Source: Conidiobolus incongruus B7586 (taxonomy: Eukaryota > Entomophthoromycota > Entomophthoromycetes > Entomophthorales > Conidiobolaceae). Taken from it: 38,147 bases of DNA. Position numbers and translations under genes: made by a program. The stretch is taken from positions 1 to 38,147 of the forward strand of contig JNEM01006479.1 in NCBI GenBank assembly GCA_000697335.1, read 5' to 3'. Under the pieces are notes generated by a model. It ran no database searches and was not told the origin of the DNA. It was given only the letters and a program-made list of their open reading frames with translations. This document shows, piece by piece, positions 12,887-22,488 of this stretch; position 1 is the first letter of the stretch; every line of letters begins with the position of its first letter.

Positions 12887-14230
12887 ATGGATTTCAATAA
12901 TAATGACATTAGTTTCACACTAAAAGAAACCATAAAACTATTAAACGAAGTTTTCAGCCTACTTGCTGGTAAATCTTTATCAGCTATACGTTGGAAAACA
13001 AATTTGTTATTCAGTATTCCAAATCTTGGAGTATTTCCCAAAACGGAGACGGTACCTGTATACTTTAGACAATTGGCTCACAAAATGATAAAGAATTACA
13101 GTTTGAGAGTTTATGGAGAGTTTCCAGGAATTCAGAATGAGGATTACAGGAATTTGGAGCCGATTAAGATGAAAGTGTTCAGGAATGAAGGTTCTAACAA
13201 GATATTTTATTTTATACATGGCGGAGGCTTTTTTTTCGGCAGGCCCGATAGTTATTTGAAAGTTTTGCAAGATTTGTCAAAGAGTGGAGATTCAAATGTA
13301 GCTGCCATCGAATATAGGAAAATTCCTGAAAATACTATATTCGAATCATTCAAAGATGCATTGGCAGGTTATCTATATTTAGTTGGGCCAATTGGATTAG
13401 GTGGAAAAGGTTTGAGTGCCTCTGATGTAGTCATCGGTGGAGACAGTGCTGGTGGAGGTATGACTGCGATGATCGCCCACTTTCTTCGCAATACCAATCA
13501 ACCTCAGCCTGCGGGTGCTGTCATGTGGTCACCTAATTTCGATTTGACTAGCTCTCAGCCTAGCGAGTATATTATGGGTGACAAATGCATCATCCCAGGG
13601 CCATTGCCCCAGCCCATTATCGACAAAAACCTGAAAATTTATACAAAATTCTGGTCTTTACCCTACCGGGGGACAGATAAACAAACTCGCAATCAATTGG
13701 CTATTGATGGATCACTATTTGGTCCTAAGCGCATTACATATTGGCCAATGTTGAGTCCTATGTTCGACCCAGATTTATCAGGCCTCCCACCCATGCTGAT
13801 AATGAACGGCGAGAATGACTCGTTCCGAGATTCCGGAATTGTATACGCAAAAAGATTATTTCAGCAGAACACTCAATCTAAAAGCATTCTTCCCAAAATG
13901 ACCGTTCAGATCTATAGTGGACAACCTCACGACTTTGTTATAGTTCCATTTTCAACATTCAGCGACCTTTCTATCCAACGGGCTGCAAATTTTATTAAGG
14001 CAGCACATTCTCCTCCGAAGGCCATTCCACCACCGTACACCATTCAAGATTATATCACAACGTCCAAATTCGGAAAAGTTCCAGAATTGGCGAAGGATCG
14101 ATTTCAAGCTTACTACCAAGCTGAAAATCGAGTTCCCACTCCTTTCGATCCTACTTATCAGCAGAATCCTTTTCCCATTTGGAATTGGGAAGGTCACAAT
14201 TATTTTGTCAATACGACTTTACTTATATAA
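12887..14230 (+). CDS. Alpha/beta hydrolase, HSL / steryl-acetyl-hydrolase-like (447 aa)
   Basis: Likely carboxylesterase or deacetylase of the hormone-sensitive-lipase family (GDSAG branch), the family that includes fungal steryl acetyl hydrolases and animal arylacetamide deacetylase. In order: amphipathic N-terminal region (1-50) without a clear signal peptide; oxyanion-hole HGGG at 111-114; YRKIPE at 143-148 (family YRLAPE); nucleophile elbow GGDSAGG with Ser187; Asp311 in NGENDSFRD; His348 in QPHDF. The catalytic triad is complete. After the His there is a long tail of about 100 residues; its last 75 or so (YTIQDYITTSKFGKVPEL...WNWEGHNYFVNTTLLI) are conserved in all paralogues but longer than usual for the family. 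The start is the first ATG after the TATA box and the frame is unbroken with no introns. It is four residues shorter than its two downstream paralogues, the gap lying before HGGG. Substrate cannot be read from the sequence. Confidence 0.92.
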   Translation: MDFNNNDISFTLKETIKLLNEVFSLLAGKSLSAIRWKTNLLFSIPNLGVFPKTETVPVYFRQLAHKMIKNYSLRVYGEFPGIQNEDYRNLEPIKMKVFRNEGSNKIFYFIHGGGFFFGRPDSYLKVLQDLSKSGDSNVAAIEYRKIPENTIFESFKDALAGYLYLVGPIGLGGKGLSASDVVIGGDSAGGGMTAMIAHFLRNTNQPQPAGAVMWSPNFDLTSSQPSEYIMGDKCIIPGPLPQPIIDKNLKIYTKFWSLPYRGTDKQTRNQLAIDGSLFGPKRITYWPMLSPMFDPDLSGLPPMLIMNGENDSFRDSGIVYAKRLFQQNTQSKSILPKMTVQIYSGQPHDFVIVPFSTFSDLSIQRAANFIKAAHSPPKAIPPPYTIQDYITTSKFGKVPELAKDRFQAYYQAENRVPTPFDPTYQQNPFPIWNWEGHNYFVNTTLLI

Positions 14231-14250
14231 TTCTAACTTAAAATACTGTG

Positions 14251-14256
14251 AATAAA
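14251..14256 (+). terminator. AATAAA polyadenylation signal
   Basis: AATAAA 20 bases after the hydrolase stop codon, the expected place for a compact 3' untranslated region. Confidence 0.45.
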
Positions 14257-17200
14257 TCAGAACAAATTCCAATAGCAATCTATCAGAAACGAAATTATAA
14301 ACCAATAAGTGCTTCTATTACAGTTACAATCATTATAATCTTAAATTAGTAATTGACATCTGCAATTTGTTTAATTTAGTTTATCACGTAAATCAAAATA
14401 ATCTACACATTAATTTGCGTGAAATGGATATCAAACAGTACATAATTATGTAACCATTAAAATAGACAAATTGATGGTAAATTGTTTGGGAATTGAAGGT
14501 GATTTTAGAAATTGATTTAACATTCCAAAGATGATTGGGTTGTAAGAGTCATTCAATCAAGAATAATATTCGTTGCATGAATTATACCTTTTATTGATAT
14601 AACCTCTTTTGATATTATTGTTTTTTAGTAAATGACCAAATTAATAAATGACAATAGAAGGTACTTGTAGGTTATAATTTATACTTTCATCAATATAATT
14701 AAAATGATTGTATTTTGCAGAATTAATAAATGCTATAATAATTGAAAAATACGTATGAGAAATTTTGATCTAAACCTTCTTAACTAAAATAGAATTATCT
14801 TTTACCAGATTACAAGCTTTGAAATAATTGAAATTTATTTTCTGTTTTAATTATGAATCATTATCACTGTTAGATAGATATCTTATTATAAAATTTTTCA
14901 ATTTGATTAAGAAAATAATATTTCAATAATAAATATTTTATTCCCTCGGGTAAAAAATTTTAAATATCAGCGATTGTTTACTCCTTTTGGTGGATTGATT
15001 TATCACAATAATCATTTGTTTTGTTTAATGAGCACTTGAATATGCTAAATGTCAGAATTGAGTGCAAATGATCCATTTTAAAATAATAATGAAATTGCGA
15101 AATTTATAAAAAAATTCAAAAATACAACACCACCAAATATTTATTCTCTCACATATTACGATCTAGAGTGCAATTGGTTTACTATATTTAGAACAATAAA
15201 ATCATTGAAAAAATACTTGTATTGTAGATATTTAATATTTTAGGACAATGACCCCTGGGCATGTGCTGGAATTTTGTCCATACTGATATTTTATATTGAA
15301 ATTTAGCTATTCCTATTGGTAATGCTTTTCGATTTCTTTTTTATGCCCAAAAATCTGTGGAAGTGAAATATGATTAAATATCTGCATAAAATGGATCCGA
15401 GTGTTTTTACAAATAACATGAGTTTAATATTTTAAAATAATCTTTATTATTGAAATTATAATATGATTGAAATTCATAATCTAAAAGTAATATAGCAGTT
15501 GTTAGAAAATTATATCAATAAATTTAAATTTTCAATGTATTACAATAATGAATTCATCAATTATATTAATAAATCAAAGCCTAGAACTTAATAGTATTTT
15601 ATTTGATTTTTTAACATAATTTGAAATATGATTTATAAATCCATAGAATTAGAATATACAATAAATTTTTCAATACATAAAATTCAATATAAATATAAAA
15701 TCATTTTGTTCAAGCTTATAAATACCAACAAAGCAATCATATCATGGATTATAATTTTTTAAATTAATAGTTTGAAAATATCTGATTATTTTCTTAACTA
15801 AATAAATACATAAAAATTTATCAATTCCATTCAATCTGATCATTCAATTTAATAAAAACACTTTAAATTATAAGGATTTTTAAGGTCTATCAAGGCTTTA
15901 TAACCTAGTATTAAAACTAGAAAAAATTATAATGTTGATTATAGAATTCATAATAAATTAGTTGTTTTTAAAAAAGTTTATATTAAATCATAAATCTTAA
16001 AACTCATATTTGAGTGAAATCAATATTCCTACAATCCCATATTATTTTTAGTTATTTCACCTTATGCCATAAAAATATTAATTACATAAATTCGAATGCT
16101 GTCATGTTAAAAATCAATCATATGATAATTGGTTTCATCTATTTATTCGAGCTATATATTACTTTTTCAAGGAAATTAAAATGCTTTTCATTTTCAAACA
16201 AAAGTTTCATAACAAAAATTTAAGATTTACACTCTTTAATCATCTAATCAACTATTGACATACATATAGCATTCAAATACTTTATTTTGAAGAATATTAA
16301 ACAAATAATTGGTAACCAAACTAATTATTAATATACTCGATATCTTTACTACCATTTTATTGATATCTGATCTGATTTTGATTTGATTTATTCATAATTT
16401 ATATCGATTAGTTCATTATTTAAAATTCCTTCTCATATTAAAATTATCCCAAAACTAGTGCGACAGATATTTATTTGAGAGAAGCTTTTATGTATTATAA
16501 TAATTGGGTGACTAGAAATATAATTTCTTATATTTTAATTAAATTAATGATTTTTGCTTTTAATTTATTTTGGTTACTGAATATACTCAAAATCGAAATA
16601 ATATCTGTATTTAAGTTGAATCGCTACATTTAATAGCAAATGAAGCATTATTTAATATACCACTAAGATAATTAATGTAAAACCATAAAATTTAGGTACA
16701 CTTCTACTTTAAATTGATTGCCTTGCAATTGATTTTTATCATGACCACACTCACTTATTATTAACGTTGAGTGTCATCAAGTAGCCAGAGAATTCTGAAT
16801 TGAATGTAGACTATTAAATTTATTTGAATTATTATTCGAAGCATTAATTTGAATATTTTATATATTTGAACTGGATTCATTGATAATTAGATAATAATAA
16901 TATAATTATTTAAAAATTTATTTACGTGGAAATTTATAACTTTGGATAACCATTTTAAACATGTTTAAGTTAATAGTAATTATAAAGCTTTTAGGCTTTC
17001 CTATTAATTTTAATAATTATTTCTAAATCCTTAGCATTCAAACATAAAATCATTGCCTCGAGATTCAATTAAGTAAAATTATAAATATTGTAATATATAA
17101 TCATTTTTATATCAATAATCCAAATTTCGCTATATGTTTAATTTTAGTCTAACACAAGCAGACTGAAATAAATCCATATCCAATTATTTATAAAGAATTT

Positions 17201-17567
17201 TGATATTCAAAGAATTCCTTAAAGTTAAAGCAAAAATGTATCTTAACATATATTCAAAAATTCACATTATAGACTCTGACAAATACTGGAATTTATTTTA
17301 ATAAAAAAGAATATATGTTGGTGATATTGTATTTGAATTATTAATACAATTGCGAAATAAAATAGTATATCTAATATAATTCACCAATACTAGTGCATGA
17401 TTTCATTTAAATAAATACAAAATTTAATTAAAAATTTCAAATTATACCATTAATTGAAAACTGAAGATAGTACGATTAATTTAAATCAACTTAAGAAATC
17501 ATCATAATTCGAATTGTAACATAATTATATCAGCATAATATTATTTTAATTGAAAGAATTCCATTAG
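14257..17567. other. AT-rich intergenic DNA
   Basis: No gene supported. The 69-residue plus-strand frame at 16014-16223 has AT-driven composition and no upstream signal, so it is not called. No obvious copy of the intergenic DNA following the next hydrolase was recognised by eye, so any duplication of the spacer is old or absent. Confidence 0.65.
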
Positions 17568-17580
17568 TATATAAACCCAT
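17568..17580 (+). promoter_or_regulatory. TATA box with CCCAT extension, second hydrolase
   Basis: TATATAAACCCAT, identical to 3583-3595. A transcription start about 30 bases downstream would place the two-codon frame ATG-TGA at 17620-17625 in the leader, ahead of the usable ATGs at 17667 and 17718. Confidence 0.5.
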
Positions 17581-17717
17581 CATCAACTCACACAAGTGTT
17601 TTTATATAATTAACAAGTTATGTGAATGATCTGCATATCGGTGACAGTTTGAAAACATATATATACATGACACCACAAGCATTACTGAATACAAGATCAA
17701 ACAAATTAAGTAAAATT

Positions 17718-19073
17718 ATGAATATTGAACTAAACAATAAGAATAATTTATTATTTCAAGGTGTGGTAAAATTAATAAGTACCAGCATTAAACTGGGAGT
17801 TGGTATGCCTTTAAATATGTTACGACTAATGGTAAAATTGGGGATAACACCAGTCAATATTGTTACAAATCCAAAAACTGAAATAATTCCAAAATATTTC
17901 AGACAATTAGCTCATAATATGGTTAAGAACTATAGTTTGAAGGTGTATAAGCAATATCCAGGAGTTCAAGATGAGGATTTTAATAATTTAGATCCCATTA
18001 GGATAAAATATTTAGATTATGAGGGGAATAATGATAACAGTAAAATCTTTTATTTCATTCATGGCGGCGGATTTTTTATTGGAGACTCGGAATATTTCTT
18101 TAGGCCTTTAAATGATTTGGCAAAGAGAACAAATTTAACTATTGCAGCGGTAGAGTATCGTAAAATTCCTGAAAACTCTGTAGTCACATGTTTTGAAGAT
18201 GCTCTTTCCGGATATCTTTATCTAGTGGGATCCACTGAAAAAGGTGGAAAGGGTCTAAGATCATCCGATATTGTAGTTGGTGGTGATAGTGCTGGTGGTG
18301 GTATAAGCGTGATGATCTCTCACTTTCTTCGCAATACTTACCAACCTCAAGTTGCAGGTGCCCTCCTTTGGTCGCCCAATCTTGATTTAACTAGTTCACA
18401 GCCCTGTGAGATAATCATGGGTTATAAGTGTATTATTCCAGGTGCATTACCCAAACCAATTATGGACAGAGATATTACAATTAAAGCACAAATTTGGGCA
18501 ATACCATATCTAGGAAGCAATTCTAAACTACGAAATCGAATCGCACAAGATGGGTCTCTCTTTGGACCCAAACTCATAACATACTGGCCAATGCTGAGCC
18601 CGATGTTGGATCCGGATCTTTCTGGACTGCCTCCCACCTTGATAATCAATGGGGAAACTGATTCATTTCGAGATTATGGAGTAATTTATGCAAGGCGAAT
18701 GTTTGAGCAAAAAGTCAAATCCAACGGCCTTCTTCCACCGATGACACTTCAAATCTATGAGGAGCAACCTCATGATTTTGTAGTTGTTCCATTTTCACCT
18801 TTTTATGATCTTTCTATTGAACGTGCAGCCAATTTTATTAAAGTCGCTCTTTCTCCTCCCACATCTATTAAGTCACATTATACCATTCAAGATTCAATCA
18901 CTGCGTCCAAATTTGGCAAGGTCCCTGAATTATCTAAGAATAATTTTCAAGCGTATTTTCAATCAGTAAATACTCTTCCCAAGCCTTACAATCCCCCATA
19001 TCAGCAAAATCCTTTCCCAGTATGGGATTGGACTGGTCAAAACTATTTTGTCAATTGGACTTTACTTGTTTGA
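17718..19073 (+). CDS. Alpha/beta hydrolase, HSL / steryl-acetyl-hydrolase-like (451 aa)
   Basis: Second intact hydrolase of the array, same predicted esterase/deacetylase role. Starting at 17718 it has exactly 451 residues and aligns without a gap to the third copy. HGGG is at 115-118, YRKIPE at 147-152, GGDSAGGG with Ser191, Asp315 in NGETDSFRD, His352 in QPHDF, then the family tail ending in WDWTGQNYFVNWTLLV. By my count it shares 60 of 90 residues with the third copy over 111-200. Start choice: the frame stays open upstream to a GTG at 17622, which is not a eukaryotic start. An in-frame ATG at 17667 would add 17 residues rich in Thr/Asn/Lys/Arg without acidic residues, which could even be a targeting extension. 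I prefer 17718 because it matches the paralogue start exactly, but 17667 is the first ATG not followed at once by a stop. No introns; stop TGA. Confidence 0.9.
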   Translation: MNIELNNKNNLLFQGVVKLISTSIKLGVGMPLNMLRLMVKLGITPVNIVTNPKTEIIPKYFRQLAHNMVKNYSLKVYKQYPGVQDEDFNNLDPIRIKYLDYEGNNDNSKIFYFIHGGGFFIGDSEYFFRPLNDLAKRTNLTIAAVEYRKIPENSVVTCFEDALSGYLYLVGSTEKGGKGLRSSDIVVGGDSAGGGISVMISHFLRNTYQPQVAGALLWSPNLDLTSSQPCEIIMGYKCIIPGALPKPIMDRDITIKAQIWAIPYLGSNSKLRNRIAQDGSLFGPKLITYWPMLSPMLDPDLSGLPPTLIINGETDSFRDYGVIYARRMFEQKVKSNGLLPPMTLQIYEEQPHDFVVVPFSPFYDLSIERAANFIKVALSPPTSIKSHYTIQDSITASKFGKVPELSKNNFQAYFQSVNTLPKPYNPPYQQNPFPVWDWTGQNYFVNWTLLV

Positions 19074-19269
19074 TATTTAAGTCATATAATTTTACAGATC
19101 TTTAAATGTTCTATTATCTTTTTTCAATTACCTTCGATAAATATTTTGATATGTTGCAAACTATATATTATAATGATTATTAAAATGATATGTAGAATTT
19201 GTAAAATTTGATCTGGTTTTATTATTAGAAAATCTATTAATTAAAATGTACTTTATTTATTATTTATAG
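19074..19269. other. Short AT-rich 3' flank of the second hydrolase
   Basis: No canonical AATAAA close to the stop; only A/T-rich variants. It ends in TTTATAG, which could be a splice acceptor for the exon-like tract that follows. Confidence 0.4.
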
Positions 19270-19570
19270 ATTACAACTCAAACGGCTCAAGCCCGTCAAA
19301 TATTCATTCGTGTTTAAGTGATGTATCTTTGTTACGAAGTTCTGAAGAATCATTACCTATTACTCCATTGCGAAATTCTACAGGTTGATTACCTTCCAAT
19401 TTTTTAATAAAATAGCATTTTTTAAGGTAAGGGTCAATTCCAAACTCATATGATTTATTATTCTCAAATATAACTTTATAATTAAAAATTTCCAGGAATT
19501 TTTTGTTGCTACATTTCTTAAAACACCTCCCTTGGAAGCAGATTTCAATTCCAATTCATTTGGGATTTAA
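19270..19570 (+). other. Exon-like tract, possible spliced or decayed gene
   Basis: Two GC-richer open stretches bordered by splice-like signals. The first (19270-19383) follows TTTATAG and reads 37 codons of Ser-rich peptide, including SDVSLLRSSEESLPITPL. The second (19496-19570) follows TTTCCAG and reads FLKTPPLEADFNSNSFGI to a TAA. A good donor AAG|GTAAGG at 19427 and the CCAG acceptor would define a 69-base intron. However, the frame that crosses this intron is not the Ser-rich frame of the first stretch, so a simple intact gene is not obtained. It may be a degraded spliced gene or a chance open stretch. I recognise no domain. Confidence 0.25.
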
Positions 19571-20213
19571 ACTTCGGTTTGTTAACTAATGTGAGAAATT
19601 TAAGCAAATGAAGATTTTGAGCAAGACCATAGTAAACCAAATATAGCATTTTCAATGATATAAATATTATCATAAAATTCAGAACAAGCAATAACAGTTA
19701 ACAATAATATAGCCAAAGGAATTTATATTGAAAAATGTTATATCAAATAGTCATTTAATTGCCAAATAGAAACTATAATCAAAGCCTAAATAAATAACCT
19801 CAAAATACTAGAATTCAAGATATATAATATAACAATATTTAAATATTTATATTACCAATGTGAAATATAATTAAAATTAGCATCAACTTCCTATCCTAGT
19901 AATGCTGATTTTGTTTGTAAATATCTTACAAATTTTAGTATATATATATAATATAGGAATGTATAATTAAATATCCAAATTTTTTGAGTGAAACGTGAAG
20001 TTTGCATTGCTTTTGACGTAATTAAATTTGGGAATAAAGTGGCTGATCTTGGAAGTTGTGATATGGTATAACTTTTGGTTAAAATATTTAGTTAGTGTTA
20101 TTTTGGGATTTAAAAAACTCTGTATATCTGTGAGTTTATTTTTTTTATTACTTATTTTGATAAAAATAAACTGTATTGTGTATTAATATGGCCATAACAA
20201 TATTTGTTTTTAG

Positions 20214-20386
20214 AGTAGCGTGGGAAGGGCTAAAGGATTATATAAGCGTCTTCGAAGTAACTTTAATGATGAAGTAGAAGATTGGTTAATTAGCAAGGTA
20301 ATTATGAGGTTATACAGACATCTGATAATTGCAAGCCCAAAGTTAGATAGATAAAAAGAGTTTGGCTGCAACGGTGTGACATTTGA
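20214..20386 (+). other. Exon-like tract, candidate last exons of an unrecognised gene
   Basis: After TTTTTAG, 20214-20297 reads 28 codons in one frame (SSVGRAKGLYKRLRSNF then NDEVEDWLISK), ending at AAG|GTAATT. A 53-base candidate intron (20298-20350) with CTGATAAT near its 3' part and TAG acceptor leads in phase to IKRVWLQRCDI and TGA at 20384-20386. Composition is charged and well mixed, unlike random AT-rich DNA. Upstream exons cannot be fixed. An overlapping frame beginning with ATG at about 20189 also stays open for 29 codons, so the reading frame is uncertain. No domain recognised. Confidence 0.25.
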
Positions 20387-20790
20387 GTTGAAGTAATTTC
20401 ATGATTGATTATAATAACATGATATATCGATGATGATTATACAAAAGTTTATTATTCATATAATGATATTTATGAATAAATTTCCAAATAAAATGTTAAG
20501 TTACGCTATATTAGCCTTGAAAATTTGTTGTTCCATCATTGGATTTGAAATATAGTAAAGTATCTATTTTGTAAATAATAATATTGATATTAGAATAATA
20601 AATTTAATAAATGAATAATAGTTTTAAAAGAGCTAATACTGTGATTATTATAAAAATTTTAGTATTTTTAATTGTTTTAATAATATTTAGCAATTATGGA
20701 ATATAATATGGATTTGATTCTTCAAAAGACAAAAATATTAAACTATCAAAGCATCAATAACATTTGATTTCAATTGAATCTAACATTATA

Positions 20791-21150
20791 AACTTTAGCC
20801 ATATTATGTTTTATAATAAGTTTTTTAAATATAATTGTTAGGAAAGTATTTGTAATATGATTTAATAAATTATTTATTAATCTTTCTCTTTAACATATCA
20901 AGACTATATGTTTTAAAACATTTTGTTAAGATGTTATAGCAGAATATTTAGAAAATCCCCTTTTCTATCTTTATCACTTCTGTGTTTCAATAGTTGATTC
21001 AATGAATGATGTAAGATTTGGTTAAAATCTGACAAAGATAATAAAGAGAACAAAGGTTACCCTTAATTATAGACTGACAAAGCCATTTTAAATAAGGGAT
21101 AATATCAAATTAACTATAAAATTAAGATAAACAGGTATTTTCAAAATACA
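20791..21150 (+). repeat. Diverged direct repeat, copy 1
   Basis: About 360 bases that align along their length with 21385-21748. Shared landmarks include GTTAG.AAAGTA.TTGTAATAT near 20838 and 21428, CTATAGCAG.ATATTTA (TTATAGCAGAATATTTA here), TTCAATGAAT, TTTGG.TAAAATCT.ACA and TTAATTATAGACT. The two copies are about 595 bases apart start to start. The arrangement could be two old LTR-like or non-autonomous repeat units, or a tandem duplication. No coding capacity. Confidence 0.6.
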
Positions 21151-21384
21151 ATAGTCCAAATAATATATAAGAAAATCAAATTCTATTATATTTTCTATTA
21201 GTTATATTAAAATATTTATTTATTTAAAATTTAAATATTATATACTATAGATATATAATATGATGTTTTCTTTAAATTATAATATAGATTATATAATATT
21301 AACTTTTTTGAATAATATTTAATCAAAAGGTAAAATATTTCAATATTAGATTTTATAGCTCATTTTTTAGTTATTATGTATTGA

Positions 21385-21748
21385 AACTTATATTGTGATT
21401 TATAAAGTTTTGTAAATAAAAATCATTGTTAGAAAAGTACTTGTAATATAATTAAGTATATTATTTATTGATCTTGCACTCTAGTATATTGGGATTATAA
21501 GTCTTAAAGTTTATTTTCTGTTGAGACACTATAGCAGGATATTTAAATAATCTTCCTTTTCCCTTTATTACTCCTGGGTTTAAATGGTTCATTCAATGAA
21601 TAACACAGGGTTTGGCTAAAATCTAACAGAGAGAACAAATAAAGCAAAGAATATCCTTTAATTATAGACTAAAAAAACCAACTCAAATTAGAAATGATAT
21701 TGGCTTAACTAACAAATCAAGATAGATAGATATTTTTGAAAACCAACA
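21385..21748 (+). repeat. Diverged direct repeat, copy 2
   Basis: Partner of the repeat at 20791-21150. The sub-segment from TGTTGAGAC (about 21519) to CCAACA (about 21748) begins TGTTG and ends CAACA, which resembles LTR termini. Homology with copy 1 continues upstream of that point, so the LTR boundary is not secure. Only about 235 bases lie between the copies, too little for an autonomous element. Confidence 0.55.
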
Positions 21749-22453
21749 CGTATTTTTCATATGTTATATATTTTTGATATATATTAAAATGAAAAATTGT
21801 TGAATTCAAGCCAAAAATTATAAAAAGGATAATTTAAATTAGTAAAACTAAATTAAGTATATATATATATCACAGAATTTTCTTTAAAAATTGAACAATA
21901 TTATAAAACAAAAAAGCCAGAATAATCAAAATTACTAATAAATATATTACTTTTAATCAGGAGTTAAATGCTTTCCAAATTTAAATATTTAATAAAGATT
22001 TGAGAAAATGCTTAACCATAGAGCATATAATGAAAATATAGAATAAAACAATTGATTATTATAAATTATAATACCTTCATATGCCTAAAATAAAAATTGG
22101 CTCATAATAAGTTGAAAATAGAATTGTTAAAGTGTTAAAATGATTTCGATTTTTAAATATATTTAAAATTAAATCGAAAATATGTTAATGTTGTAGCTAA
22201 ATACTAGGGCATTTTTCAATGTATATCTAGCGTATAATTATGATAATATATGAGTAATTACTATTAGTCTGGTATTATTAATGGTAATACGTATAACAAT
22301 CAAAAATGTATTTAAATTATCAATATTAAATAATGCTTATTTGGATAGATAATGGCTCAGGTTTTAAATTGAAATGGAATCAATTGGTCAAAACCATTCA
22401 AATTAATATAAATCAACTACCAGTAATGACAAAATATATGTAAATATCATAAG

Positions 22454-22461
22454 TATATAAT
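22454..22461 (+). promoter_or_regulatory. Weak TATA-like box before the third hydrolase
   Basis: TATATAAT only 28 bases before the ATG at 22489. If used it would give almost no 5' leader. In DNA this AT-rich the match alone is weak evidence. Confidence 0.2.
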
Positions 22462-22488
22462 ATATGTTATAATTCATTATATTGAAAT

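Noticed and set aside
13007-13270. Minus-strand frames inside hydrolase and P450 genes (for example 13007-13270, 13952-14197, 18422-18649, 31830-32123)
   Set aside because: Shadows of the coding strand with no independent motifs.
17622-17717. Hydrolase start at 17622
   Set aside because: The codon is GTG; a eukaryotic nuclear gene would use the ATG at 17667 or 17718.
20837-21748. A complete LTR retroelement formed by the repeat pair
   Set aside because: The gap is only about 235 bases with no coding trace, and similarity extends beyond any TG...CA boundary, so LTR status is not secure.
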